Source: Polytrichum commune | Taxonomy: Eukaryota > Streptophyta > Polytrichopsida > Polytrichales > Polytrichaceae | Reading direction: 5' to 3' | NCBI GenBank assembly: GCA_950295325.1 | Contig: OX485809.1 | Location: forward strand, 31,930,001-31,994,000 | Length of the DNA: 64,000 nt | Shown here: piece by piece, positions 34,855-46,576 of the stretch | How positions within the stretch are numbered: position 1 is the first letter of the stretch | Layout: each line of letters begins with the position of its first letter | Position numbers and translations under genes: made by a program | The notes under the pieces: model-generated | Databases searched by the model: none | What the model saw: the letters and a program-made list of their open reading frames with translations, nothing else | What the model was told of the DNA's origin: nothing

Positions 34855-36193
34855 CAGTCTAACCTTGATAATGTCACCCTTGTTAATAGAACACCTTGAT
34901 ATTGTCACCTAGAAGTTTGAAACCGATTTTCATAGTGTAAAACTCCCTCGTTATTATCCCTATCACCCTTGGTAATGTTACTATTTTTTTCCAAAATCCG
35001 TAGTGTAAATGTGATAATACCAAGTATGGATGGATTGTATGTGATGGTTGGATGGACAGATTGTAGTAGCCGAAAGGGTCATGCGCCGCCCCTGTGATAC
35101 AGTCTAACCTTGATATTCATGGTGAGGTCAAGAAAGTTATAGATGGGTTTAATGCTTTTGTACTCTCCCATATCACTATCTTGTTCTTTCCACCAAATGT
35201 GACTTCAGTTGTTCAGCCTTTGGATCAAGGAGTCACTGTGATTGCAGCATTCAAAATGTGCTATAAGCGCAAGCTTGTTGTCTGGACTTTGCAACAAATT
35301 GATAACAACTCAAATGAAGATTTGGGGAAACTGAATGTTGATCTATTTCAAGCTATGCTATGGTGTGTGGCGGCATGGCATGAACTAGATGATCAAACCA
35401 TTAGAATTGTTGGAGAAAGTCCGCCATATTGCCTACAAAGTGGAATGCAAATATCAACAATTTTGATGAACGTATGACATCCAAAATGGAGGAAGCAACT
35501 TTGGAATTGGGCAATCTCATTGCCGCATTGAATTTGGGTTTGGATGTCGAAGGCAAGCCTGTAGAAAAGCTTTGTCCTTTGGAGTACATAAACATGGAAG
35601 GTGAAGATGATTTTGAGGTGGAATATTCTACTGAGGAGCTTGTGCAATTAGTGCAAGATGGCGAATAGGTTCTTGATTCCATGGAAGTAGACCCATTGAT
35701 TGTTGATAGCAATGATGATGAGTCTAAAGTAGTGAAGCTAAGCGATGCACAAAAATATGCTAAAGATGTTTTGAATTTTATGGCTAGCCAAGGTTCTCAG
35801 ATTTTCAACACTCTGGAGTTGTTAGGAATGGGAAAAATCCATGACAAACTCATTAGAATTGGTGTTGCACATTTAACATCAACAAAACAATGTGACATTA
35901 GAAGCTTCTTTGTCTCTAGTAAGAGGTCTTTACCTGATCTCAATGACACATTATGATGTGCTCTTGTTGTTATTCACAATTTTGAATTAGATTTTACATT
36001 CAAAAACATTGAAGTCTCGTATTTGTTATTTTCTTTTTTACATTGTAATTTTATCTTGATTTTCTACCTAGTTTTTTGATAATATCACATTATGCACAAA
36101 TCTTCAAAATGTGACATTATCAAATATGTCACACCTTGTTTATATCACTCTTTTTGGTGAAACGGATGGTGTGACATTATCAAGGTTAGACTG
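34855..36193 (+). mobile_element. Non-autonomous Tigger/pogo element, copy A (1339 bp)
   Basis: The left end CAGTCTAACCTTGATAATG and the same sequence inverted at the right are flanked by TA (34853-34854, 36194-36195). Several copies of a TTGATA(A/T)TGTCAC-like word follow inside each end. The coding remnant holds only the C-terminal part of a Tigger transposase: FFPPNVTSVVQPLDQGV (about 35190-35240, with the last catalytic Asp), then an acidic tail to 35956. The HTH and first two catalytic Asp are missing, and stops break the frame at 35477 and 35668. An internal copy of the TIR start lies at 35100. Copy B at 43814-45152 has the same length. Confidence 0.9.
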
Positions 36194-36195
36194 TA

Positions 36196-37671
36196 CTTAA
36201 ATTGCACGGATTGGCCTCAAGTGACTTGGGACTTGGGACCCATGTGAACCGGCCCTAAAATACTTATTCATATCCAATGTGATACATGTGGGAGGGTGCC
36301 ATATGTTTAGCATTTCTCTCAGACTTGTCCCTAACCCTAATGCATCGCCCGATACGAGTGAGAGAATTGATTCACTCGAGTGTAAAGGAAGAACAAGCTG
36401 CCATTGTCGGTGCAACTAAAAAGCACTGATGTTATTCTTATTCTTATTCTTTCACTCAAGCCTAATCTCACACACAAAGACATTACCAAAAATATTAACT
36501 CGTCTTAATTAGTTGTTCATTATGCGCATGCAGTAATTGCAAATTTATGGGAAAATCTTACATTTTTCTACTTTGATTTATAGGGGCGTGGGTGTACCAC
36601 CTTTTTGTGTGAATTTCTTGGGTTTTAAATTGTGCTCTTGACCGATACAATTGCTCACTTTTTGACTTTCTTTGGTCTTGGACCCTAGTGCATGGATTGG
36701 TAGCACATTTTTCTTGATGCTCCTTATACATACAGACATAGACTAGAGGCATCTATTCTTTATTAGAACCCCATCGGAAATCAATAGGGTGCCATAAATT
36801 CGATAAGTTGAGACTAATTTCGGTAATTTCTTTTCATGGGTGGTTAAAATAAGGTTTCATGTTTCATGGTTTCTAAGGATTAGTTTCCATGCATGCGGCT
36901 CACCCATCCGTTTCTAGTGAAACTGTAGATGCGACCATGTGGAATGTACATTTCTACTAGAATCTAGTGGGTGAAGTGGGCCTACATGGAAACTAACCCT
37001 AAGTCTCCACCTTCGGTCATGGTATCAACATGGAATTGATAATGCCATGGTGTATGTCCCCGGTTTTAAGTGCTAAAGTGAGGAGGCATTCGTCTCAAAA
37101 CGAGTGGTTGTGGTAGACGCTAGACATTGGTAATGTGTTTTGGACAACTTTTGGCTTCAATAATTCGCGGTAATTTCAATTTAAGGAATAAATTTACCAA
37201 AAGATATAGAGTCTTCTTGATTTTTATCTTCCTGCATGGGAAAAATTTGCACCGCCTTATACTCCTCTAGATTTGGTGCAAAATCTCTTAAGTGATCGGT
37301 TGTGGACACCTCTAGTCTACACACACACACACACACACACACATAATGATGACTCAATGTTTTTTGATACATGTATGGTACATGCATATAGGATATTTTT
37401 GTTTTTTATACCATGCGGGTTTATAAACCATGCATGAACCTTCATACCTAAGTATTTTACCCTCATATTATTATGATGATACATATTCAAATGATACTGA
37501 CCCAAAAATAATGACTCATGTATACAAGGATTCTCTCACGAATGTAGAATATGGAATATCCAATGGACTGTTCAAGAATAACCCCTGAGAAATTCTTGGG
37601 CCCACCAAAGTAAGCTCCATCGCCATATAATGTTATGTACCTTAGCTCAAGGGTCATATGAGTGTGTTGAC
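36196..37671. other. Spacer with a (CA)n microsatellite
   Basis: No gene supported. A (CA)n run lies at about 37319-37342. Confidence 0.4.
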
Positions 37672-37673
37672 TA

Positions 37674-38130
37674 CACTGAGAAATGTCTTTAGTGTCATAT
37701 AGTATATTTTTGTCAATGTGGTGACTTTTCTGATGCCACTTCTTGTGAATAAGTGAACCAATAATATCATGAATGATGGATGAGTTCATCCATTGGCCGA
37801 AACCCTACCTTCTCTTGTCGGCTGCTCTTCTCGGGGTTGTGTATAATGCATGAAATCCATGCCAACTATTGAAACAAAGTTTGGTATAATTTGCACCTTA
37901 TCAAATCTATGATAGGAATGTTGCCATAGATGATTGAAACTTGGATGAAAATTCACTTAGTAAGTGACAATAATTGCAACACTGTAAATCTATAACCCCC
38001 CTCAAAACTACAAGGAATGACAAACAATGTTAAGGTAACATTTAGTGTCGGTGACACCACGCCAGGGTTTACAATTAGTAGTAAGCGAGAAGTCAACTAG
38101 AATTGGTGACACTAAATACAATACTTAGTG
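37674..38130. mobile_element. TA-flanked MITE, 457 bp, uninterrupted copy
   Basis: The left end CACTGAGAAATGTCTTTAG and the inverted right end CACTAAGTATTGTATTTAG are flanked by TA (37672-37673, 38131-38132). This is the reference form for the copies at 5774-6509 and 21371-22720. Confidence 0.75.
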
Positions 38131-38139
38131 TAAGGAATG

Positions 38140-38525
38140 TGAGTGTTATTTGGTTCCTTTTTCCACGTTCTCCAACTTCTACTGATTAGATTTACACAAA
38201 AAAACTCTCGTTTTGCATTAACAAATCTACAATGAAACACATGCAAAAAATTTGGATCAAGAAATCGGACCTCCCTTGCTTTCGTAATGGTTACTACAAG
38301 TATATATTTGTTGGTTTCGTAACCAAATACACATGTCCTCCCAAACGTGTTCGATATTGTGTGTAGAGAAGTTATTGATAATAAATTTGAAAACGTAATT
38401 CATTCTCTTTTAAACATATCGTGTCCTGACGATGTTTGCTCTTTAATCCGCACCAAACACATACCAATCCAATATAGGGGTCCGATTAAGAAACATAAGC
38501 GCATAACACCCACATACCTTAGCGA
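38140..38525 (+). repeat. Dispersed repeat family R1, copy
   Basis: Same order of blocks as at 23965-24345, about 80% alike by eye. It begins just after the MITE at 37674-38130. Confidence 0.6.
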
Positions 38526-38589
38526 GGTTGGGCATTGGTTGTCGGTGGCTACTTGGGGTCAACAAAAACTAATGCGAAAATGGAGGTAG

Positions 38590-38680
38590 CACGAGCCGGT
38601 GAGCATCGCCGGGCATCGCATCGCATGGCAGGGCATCGCCGGGCATGGCATTAGCATTGGCATTGCAATTGCACGGAAAG
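38590..38680 (+). repeat. GC-rich short repeat (GCATCGCCGG words)
   Basis: The words GCATCGCCGGGCATCGCAT and GCATTGGCATTGCAATTGCA recur in a 90-bp patch. Below it, to 38950, the sequence is GC-richer than its surroundings but holds no supportable gene. Confidence 0.4.
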
Positions 38681-38979
38681 TACTGCTTCTGCTGTGGGTG
38701 CAGTGCGGGCGGGAGATGACAAGAAGCAATTGTTCCAGTTCCGACCTACAGTTGAGGGCAGCTGGCTGGCCATGATCCGCGCTTTCGTAGCAATGCAGGT
38801 GGCGGAGATGAAAAGGTGGCGCTTATGCTCCACCACCGGAGCAATAGGATCTCACCATCATCATCACCACTTTAGAGTAACCTAGCCTCGGAGTAGCATT
38901 GAATGCGGAACAAAGCACATCGTCAGGCCCCGGTCTCATCACCTGCTCCGACTTTGGGGATTGCATCAAATGTTGCGGC

Positions 38980-39085
38980 AGGGGATGTTGCTTCCGACAA
39001 CTTGACATTTCAGGGGCAGACGCATGACTGATCAGCAAGTGAGTCATTCGCCTTAACAACTCATACCTTACTTTGCCATGTGTTT

Positions 39086-39129
<44 letters not shown>

Positions 39130-40020
39130 GCATTCAATCCAGTCCACCGAGGTTCCCTATCCTCTTCCATTACAAACTTAAATTGTTCGAAGAGCCGCAG
39201 CCATTATTACAAGCTGTGGGTCTCATCTGATGAATCACTTCGCTCCTCCTCCATGTCCATTAATTTGGTTACGAGTATTTCTGGAACCTCCCTGGAATGC
39301 TTCCGACAACTTGAGAGTTCAGCGCAGACTGATGAATGGCAATCAAGTGTGAGTCATTAGCCTGAACTCATACCTTGCCATTTGTTCTCTCTTTTCTCTC
39401 TCTCTAGTCTGTTTGCAATTCCATGCTGGGACATGCCCTAATCCACCGCATTCAACCCGTTCCGAGATTCCCTACTCTCATCCATTGCATACTAAAGTTG
39501 TTCAAATAACTGCAGCTATTATTACAAGCTGTGGGCTTCATCTGATGAATCGCTTGGCTCCTCCATGGTGTGTATTAATTTTTTGTGAGTATTTCTGGAA
39601 CCTCTCTGGAATGCTTTCCGACAAGATTGAGATTCCAGGGCAGAGTGATCAAGTGAGTCATTTGCCTTAGCTTACATCGCGCCATTTGTTTCTCTGTCTC
39701 TCTCTAGTCTGTTTGCATTCACATGCTAGTAGATGCCCTTATCCATCCCATTTAACCCATTCCACTGAGATTCCCTACCCTCGTCCATTTACATGTACTG
39801 AAGTTGTTCAAGTAATTGCGGGGCCCAGTACAAGCTGTGGGTCTCATTTGATGAATCCCTTGGCTCTTCTTTCACATCCATCGATTTTCTTTGCGAGTCA
39901 CCCAATCTTACTTCTGGTACATCTCTGGAATGCTTCCGACACCTTCAGGGCAGAGCGATCAAGTGAGTCATTAGCCTTAACTCATACCTTGCCATTTGTT
40001 CTCTCTTTACGATAGTCATT
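38980..40020 (+). repeat. Tandem array, three units of about 308 bp, upstream of the lectin kinase
   Basis: The anchor GAGTCATT(A/C/T)GCCT recurs at about 39041, 39351, 39655 and 39965 (periods 310, 304, 310). Each unit has a CT-rich tract, a CCATTCAACCC-like stretch, TACAAGCTGTGGG(C/T)CTCAT and GGAATGCTTCCGACA. A (CT)18 run is in the first unit. Confidence 0.75.
39089..39124. repeat. (CT)n microsatellite
   Basis: About 18 CT units in the first unit of the 308-bp array. Confidence 0.95.
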
Positions 40021-40060
40021 AGACTAGAGAGAGAGAAGAGAGAGAACAAATAGCAGGGTA
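39985..40060. repeat. Hairpin closing the 308-bp array
   Basis: TACCTTGCCATTTGTTCTCT and its inverted near-copy (ending at 40060, read back as TACCCTGCTATTTGTTCTCT) form arms of 22 bp around a 30-base centre. The left arm is the normal unit sequence, so the right arm looks like an inverted fragment of a further unit. Confidence 0.6.
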
Positions 40061-41264
40061 TAAGTTTGTGTATGACTCTCTTCTGTGATTTAAATTCTGA
40101 AGTGACTCCTTTGAAACAGGACATTTAGTCATTGTTCTGCCTATTAATACACTCAAGTTTTAGAGGTTTTGTGCTGGGATTCTAGGGCACAGCATCCTCA
40201 AACTTGATTGAGCTTGGGTTTGACCTAATCAATAGGCTCTTGTCATATAAGCCACCTGGTCTATTTTTTGTCAATTATAAAAGACTACGATATTAGTATA
40301 TGTATGTTATGGATGAACTACAAAATTTTCCTATGTATATAACCAGTTTCTAAAGCATTTTTATCCATCCTGGATGGGGCTTTGGTGTCTTTGTGATTTT
40401 TTTTCTTTGTTGGTTTCATAAGAGAAGGGGCTCTTTATGGGGAATGTTTGCGGCAACAAAGGTGAGTGGGCACGTCATACGAAGAAGGAAATGGTACGAG
40501 GCTCCTGTAGATGACCTGCTTGGTTAGATTATTGAGTCTAGGGTGCACTAAGATGTTTCTCTAATCCGTTGATTACTTGCCACCAGTTTCTGGTCATGCT
40601 GATGTGTCTGGAATTGGCCCTGAGAGGGTCGAAATTGTGTCCGTAAATGGAGGCATATACAAGGTAACAAAGCAGATGTGTATCAGAACAGTTCAGGCTC
40701 TCTCCTGGTTCTCTTCCAAGTATGCTCACTGTTACCACTGTCTGTGATTCTGTAGAGGACGTTGTGGTCATGATTAAAATAATGCTGCCTACTGGAAAAG
40801 AATGATTGAACTGGAAAGCTTATGCTCCAAGGATTTGTACTTATCTTGATGTACTTGGCTTACAGGAGAGTGTTTATGAAGTGTTAGAAGACGCATGCTA
40901 TATCAGAGGGGGAGCATTATTATGGTGGCAAGTGGAGAAGATCACAGGATTATACAAGTTTCAAGTGGTAGCATCTATGTCGGAGTGGTTTCAATATTTG
41001 GACACTTGAACCTATCTAAGGATGTTCAGACATTCTGGCCGAATTCAAAAACTTTTCCTCTTATTTTTCATTTTATGGGATGTCCACGAAGGCTCTTACC
41101 GATAGTCTGGTGGAAATGGACAGGTGGCATTTAGCCTCCGAGGTACTCATATCAAGGGAGAATGGCATGTCAGTGAAAACTGACAATTGGCATCACTTCC
41201 AACAACCACGATAGAGTTTTTGAGAGCATGTCCTTCTCTGAATCCGTTATCATCTCATGAACAG
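40061..41264. other. Upstream region of the lectin kinase
   Basis: No separate gene seen. Short frames (for example near 40806-41009) have no domain. The 41187-41264 stretch is open in the kinase frame but has no ATG, so it is read as 5' leader. Confidence 0.4.
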
Positions 41265-43292
41265 ATGATAATGTGGGGTTCTTCCAGAGATTGTCTTTGG
41301 TTCTTAGTTAGCTGTTCCTTGGTTATTCTTGTTCATGGTAACTTCACGTTTGATGGCTTCTATCCTCCTTTGAAAATGTTATGTATAGGTCAAGCTCATG
41401 TTTTTGAAAATGGAACGTTGTCGCTCATTAACAGTACAAATCCTCGCCAAACAGCAGGAGTTGCATATTATCTAGACCCTATTCGGATGAAGGATCCTGC
41501 CACCAGAAAATTAGCATCTTTCAACACAAGCTTCACGTTCCAGGAAGATCCTCAGTTTTGGAATGGATCAGGTTATATCTATAGAGGAGATGGTATGGCT
41601 TTTGTGGTGGTTGGCTCAGACAACTGGGAAGGTGGAGTGGCTGGGCGTTTGGGCATCTTCAGCGACCAGGGTCAACCTAAAGTTGTAGCTGTGGAGTTTG
41701 ACAATTACAGGACCGATTATATCGATGATGTCAACATGTATGACGACCATGTTGGCATAGATATTCAAAGTCCAATCTCTAAATTAAATGTGAGTGTGGC
41801 AACGCTGGGCATCTCGTTTTGGAAACGGGATGTGCTCACTACATGGATTGAGTACGATGGCACGAACAAGATCATTCAAGTCAGAGTGGCTAACACGTCT
41901 TCCAGACCCACAAGCCCTCTTCTAAACTACTCAATTGATCTGTACGATCAAGTTGATGAATACATGTGGGTTGGATTCTCGGGAGCGAATGGGGATGCGT
42001 GGTGTTTGTATCATATCTACAATTGGACCTTCTCAAGCTTTGGAGTACCGCCGGCGCCGTCCAAGCCAGGCTTAAGTGTGGGGCTGATTGTGGGGGTTTG
42101 TGTTGGAGTCTTGGTGGTACTGTGCTTGGCTGCTTTTGGTGTCTATTTGTTCTTCGACAGAAAAGCTCGTGCAAAGGAGTTGGAGGAGAATAAGAAGATG
42201 TTGGAAATGCCGGGTATGCCAGAGTACATAACGTACAAACACCTTAGTGTAGCGACCAAACAGTTTAGTGATCAGTCGAAACTAGGGCAAGGTGGATTTG
42301 GAAGTGTTTACAGGGGTGTTCTGCCTCGTTCGGGTGCGGCAGTTGCAGTGAAGAAGGTGAGCAGTGAATCGAAGCAAGGCGAGCGAGAATTTTTAGCCGA
42401 GGTTTCCATCATCAGCCAGCTTCGGCATCGAAACGTCGTTCAGCTGATGGGTTATTGCAGGGACAGAGGCAAGTTCTTGCTGGTTTACGAGTTGATGCCG
42501 AATGGAAGCTTAGACAAGGCGCTTTTCAGTCCCAGAGGCCCTGAATTTGTGTTGTCGTGGGACCAAAGATGGAAAATTGTCTCCGGTACGGCTGCTGCGT
42601 TGCATTACCTTCATGAGGGTTGGCGACAGCAAGTGATCCACCGCGATGTCAAGGCCAGCAACATAATGCTGGATGACGATTTCAACGCGAAGCTGGGAGA
42701 CTTTGGCCTCGCACGCCTAGTTGATCACCACAAGGACGCCGCCACCACTTTGGTCGCGGGCACGTACGGCTACATCGCTCCCGAGGCTGCGGGTGGGAAA
42801 TTTACTGAGAAAACAGATGTGTATGCGTTCGGGGCAGTCACATTAGAAGTTGCATGTGGCAGGAAGGCGTTTGACGGCAGCGCCCCAGCGCACGAGCTCA
42901 TTCTCGTCGACAAGGTCTGGAACGCGTTGGAAGAGGGAGACCTTCTAAGTGTGGTGGATCCCAGATTGCAGGACGAATTTGACATCTACAACATGGAAGT
43001 GGTGTTGCTGATCGGTTTGCTTTGCTCACACCCAGATCCATCCGCTCGTCCTTCAATGCGACAAGTCGTCCAAATTTTGGCGGGCGACGCTCCTGTCCCT
43101 GCTGTCCCCTCCTCCAAGCCTGCACCCACTTTTGGAGCAAACCAATCCTGGATATCCATACACGACCTCCGGAAGTCGGCAACCACGGATCAAACCACTA
43201 GTCAAACTTCCCGCGAGTTAAGGTCAGCTGGGCCGTCTTCATCTGTATCTCTTTCTTCACAGTTGTTACCAACTGACTTGCATCCGAGGTGA
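41265..43292 (+). CDS. L-type lectin-domain receptor-like kinase (LecRK), single exon
   Basis: Translation from ATG 41265 gives 675 residues, normal for L-type LecRKs. Order: signal peptide (1-25, hydrophobic core WFLVSCSLVILV, ending at HG before NFTFDGF), legume-lectin domain (about 26-258: GDGMAFVVV, VAVEFDNYRTD, DDHVGIDI, sugar/metal-binding type), a Pro-rich linker, one transmembrane helix (about 269-297), juxtamembrane, and Ser/Thr kinase (about 335-605). Kinase motifs are intact: GQGGFG (341), VAVKK (Lys near 361), HRDVKASN (catalytic Asp 461), DFGLAR (Asp 479), APE-type IAPEAA (about 505). It is an RD kinase and should be active. Family role: sensing extracellular ligands at the plasma membrane, often in immunity or stress; the ligand is unknown. 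The C-terminal 70 residues are Ser/Thr-rich. A second in-frame ATG at 41271 is equally possible. Two Tigger copies flank the gene. Confidence 0.95.
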   Translation: MIMWGSSRDCLWFLVSCSLVILVHGNFTFDGFYPPLKMLCIGQAHVFENGTLSLINSTNPRQTAGVAYYLDPIRMKDPATRKLASFNTSFTFQEDPQFWNGSGYIYRGDGMAFVVVGSDNWEGGVAGRLGIFSDQGQPKVVAVEFDNYRTDYIDDVNMYDDHVGIDIQSPISKLNVSVATLGISFWKRDVLTTWIEYDGTNKIIQVRVANTSSRPTSPLLNYSIDLYDQVDEYMWVGFSGANGDAWCLYHIYNWTFSSFGVPPAPSKPGLSVGLIVGVCVGVLVVLCLAAFGVYLFFDRKARAKELEENKKMLEMPGMPEYITYKHLSVATKQFSDQSKLGQGGFGSVYRGVLPRSGAAVAVKKVSSESKQGEREFLAEVSIISQLRHRNVVQLMGYCRDRGKFLLVYELMPNGSLDKALFSPRGPEFVLSWDQRWKIVSGTAAALHYLHEGWRQQVIHRDVKASNIMLDDDFNAKLGDFGLARLVDHHKDAATTLVAGTYGYIAPEAAGGKFTEKTDVYAFGAVTLEVACGRKAFDGSAPAHELILVDKVWNALEEGDLLSVVDPRLQDEFDIYNMEVVLLIGLLCSHPDPSARPSMRQVVQILAGDAPVPAVPSSKPAPTFGANQSWISIHDLRKSATTDQTTSQTSRELRSAGPSSSVSLSSQLLPTDLHPR

Positions 43293-43464
43293 CTTGATAG
43301 TACCATAGAGTGATGTCTGGTTCAACATTTTGAGTACTGCAATGTGATCTCCACGTAGGATTCAATAGGTCTTGACTAGTGTGAATATGACATGTGTCAA
43401 ATCAATCCAAACACAAGTATTTGGTGTCGAACCAGGGAGCACCCTACATCATATATCTATTTTG

Positions 43465-43490
43465 TGTAATAAATGGTAATAAATGGTTTG
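43465..43490 (+). terminator. Candidate poly(A) signals of the lectin kinase
   Basis: Two AATAAA words (GTAATAAATGGTAATAAATGG) lie about 175 bp after the stop codon, a usual distance for plant 3' ends. No transcript data, so this is a prediction. Confidence 0.4.
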
Positions 43491-43813
43491 TGTGATGACA
43501 GGGACCAAAGTTTAGTGCCTACCCTGTTAGCAATTGCTCACATTCAAAGTTCGCACTTGTAATGTGTTCACTCCTTTGCTGCCATCAAGGCTCTGTTGGT
43601 TGGTTCCTTTGAATGCTAATCCAGGTGTGAAAATTATTATACTGCACAACTTCTGAGAACTTTTGATAGGTTCATCTTGTATCTCCTGTGTTGTGCGTGT
43701 CTTTGTGGAGGTGGAGTTGGTTCTTTGTATTTTTATGAGCGAACTGCTTTTGCAGGTTACTCAGATAGTGAATTATTCCTTGTTGCTCAAGCATCAAGTC
43801 AAGCTGTATACTA

Positions 43814-45152
43814 CAGTCTAACCTTGATAATGTCACACCATCCGTTTCACCAAAAAGAGTGATATAAACAAGGTGTGACATATTTGATAATGTCACATTT
43901 TGAAGATTTGTGCATAATGTGATATTATCAAAAAACTAGGTAGAAAATCAAGATAAAATTACAATGTAAAAAAGAAAATAACAAATACGAGACTTCAATG
44001 TTTTTGAATGTAAAATCTAATTCAAAATTGTGAATAACAACAAGAGCACATCATAATGTGTCATTGAGATCAGGTAAAGACCTCTTACTAGAGACAAAGA
44101 AGCTTCTAATGTCACATTGTTTTGTTGATGTTAAATGTGCAACACCAATTCTAATGAGTTTGTCATGGATTTTTCCCATTCCTAACAACTCCAGAGTGTT
44201 GAAAATCTGAGAACCTTGGCTAGCCATAAAATTCAAAACATCTTTAGCATATTTTTGTGCATCGCTTAGCTTCACTACTTTAGACTCATCATCATTGCTA
44301 TCAACAATCAATGGGTCTACTTCCATGGAATCAAGAACCTATTCGCCATCTTGCACTAATTGCACAAGCTCCTCAGTAGAATATTCCACCTCAAAATCAT
44401 CTTCACCTTCCATGTTTATGTACTCCAAAGGACAAAGCTTTTCTACAGGCTTGCCTTCGACATCCAAACCCAAATTCAATGCGGCAATGAGATTGCCCAA
44501 TTCCAAAGTTGCTTCCTCCATTTTGGATGTCATACGTTCATCAAAATTGTTGATATTTGCATTCCACTTTGTAGGCAATATGGCGGACTTTCTCCAACAA
44601 TTCTAATGGTTTGATCATCTAGTTCATGCCATGCCGCCACACACCATAGCATAGCTTGAAATAGATCAACATTCAGTTTCCCCAAATCTTCATTTGAGTT
44701 GTTATCAATTTGTTGCAAAGTCCAGACAACAAGCTTGCGCTTATAGCACATTTTGAATGCTGCAATCACAGTGACTCCTTGATCCAAAGGCTGAACAACT
44801 GAAGTCACATTTGGTGGAAAGAACAAGATAGTGATATGGGAGAGTACAAAAGCATTAAACCCATCTATAACTTTCTTGACCTCACCATGAATATCAAGGT
44901 TAGACTGTATCACAGGGGCGGCGCATGACCCTTTCGGCTACTACAATCTGTCCATCCAACCATCACATACAATCCATCCATACTTGGTATTATCACATTT
45001 ACACTACGGATTTTGGAAAAAAATAGTAACATTACCAAGGGTGATAGGGATAATAACGAGGGAGTTTTACACTATGAAAATCGGTTTCAAACTTCTAGGT
45101 GACAATATCAAGGTGTTCTATTAACAAGGGTGACATTATCAAGGTTAGACTG
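43814..45152 (-). mobile_element. Non-autonomous Tigger/pogo element, copy B (1339 bp, inverted)
   Basis: Same TIRs as copy A, flanked by TA (43812-43813, 45153-45154). It has the same length, and every stretch I compared at both ends and all three coding remnants (44913-44530, 44578-44339, 44326-44051, minus strand) is identical to copy A, stops included. So both derive from one already deleted parent, and the copying is recent. Confidence 0.9.
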
Positions 45153-45154
45153 TA

Positions 45155-46545
45155 TCTGCGTGCATGGAAGTTGGGTAAGTCACATGGGGTTCCAAGTCCT
45201 AAGTCCCAAATATGACATGAATGCCTACATGACAAAACTTTCTAGAGGTGAGACTTGGGACTTGTGTTGAGAGTTGGATCTAGCAAAAAGCTATACCCAA
45301 CTCTCAACGCAAGTCACGTGAATATTTTTGCATAATATAATGAAGATCCAACTTTTAATGATAATTAACCATATTTTAATGGTTTCTTGAGGCTCAAAAG
45401 GTGGGACTTTGCTCCATGTTGGGATTTTCTAACATGAGTGGGGACTTGGGACCCAGTGTGAACTAGCCCTTGTTTCACCCAAATCACTCTATTACCAAGG
45501 GCTTGCCCTATTGTTCTAAGGTACAAGGCCTGCAAGCAACACTTCAATAAACTTTTTCTATTCCATGAAGGTTAAGTAGCTTGGGAAAATTCAAAAATAA
45601 AAATAAAGTCCATACATTAGTAATCTATGCATAGTCTACAAGCAAAATTCAAAAATTAATAAATTCATATGCAACCTACATAAATTCGCTAAGTTGCCTT
45701 GAGGAAAGAGCCTTTTACTCTCCACTAAGTGGGTCTTTTGATTTGGATTGCTAAGTGAGAATCACCACAACATCAACCTTATTAAGAGTGAGGATCATCT
45801 CTTAGATGAAGGTGTTGTCCTTCTTTTGTAAACCACTTCTTACACCACCTCGTTGAGCAGATAAATATCCAATTAGCCATTTGTGATCTGCCAAAGTTGA
45901 GGCTCTTCTAAAAGTGTTTTTGCAACCCTCTTACACCACTATTCCGAAATAACCAAAGTGGTGTTATTTTATACTTAATGCCGCATATGATTAATAACTT
46001 TCAATAATTATTTACATAACATTAATCAACGTTCAACTCGCGTTCTATGGCCCCTCATAAAATATAACAGGGGATGCTTGAAAAACTACACATGGAGACT
46101 CACATTCACATTGAACTCTCAACATCCCACTATTATATTACGAGGGGCCATGTTGTTGAGTATTGTTATGTACTTGATGACACCGTTACACTCACTTATT
46201 GACAACTTAAGAAATAAAAATATGTGTCACCAAAAGGAAGGAGCTTCTTTAAGCTCTCTCTCTCCACTTACCTCTCATCATTTCTTTCATGGTTAGGCTT
46301 TCTATAATTTTTGTCTCAAAGACAGGTCCTATTTGTACTTCTGTCTCTTTGTTCTTTGGCTCAAAGTTAGGTTGCCCTTGTTCTTTTTGCTCCATGGTGT
46401 TTATCTCAATGTTTGGGCTCTCTTTGTTATTTGTACTTTGTTCTTTGTTTGTCTCTCTTCGTCTTCGCATTCATAATACCGCCTATTGTTATAAATAAAT
46501 AAAGTGATGACATGCACATGTAAATCGTTTTTATTGTCTCATAGC

Positions 46546-46576
<31 letters not shown>

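Noticed and set aside
11956-36193. Idea that the HTH-only frame (11956-12243) and the catalytic tail (34855-36193) are two halves of one Tigger family
   Set aside because: Their TIRs share only CAGT; the rest differs, so they belong to different families.
37181-37505. Frames with Val-Cys runs
   Set aside because: They read through the (CA)n microsatellite at 37319-37342.
38694-38885. Short frame with six consecutive His codons
   Set aside because: It comes from a CAT/CAC repeat in a patch of short GC-rich repeats; there is no domain, partner exon or clear start context. Chance.
41187-41264. N-terminal extension of the lectin kinase frame
   Set aside because: The extension starts at TTG, not ATG, and would bury the signal peptide; ATG 41265 gives a proper signal sequence.
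41890-43186. Antisense and shifted frames within the lectin kinase
   Set aside because: Shadows of a strongly supported coding exon; no own domains.
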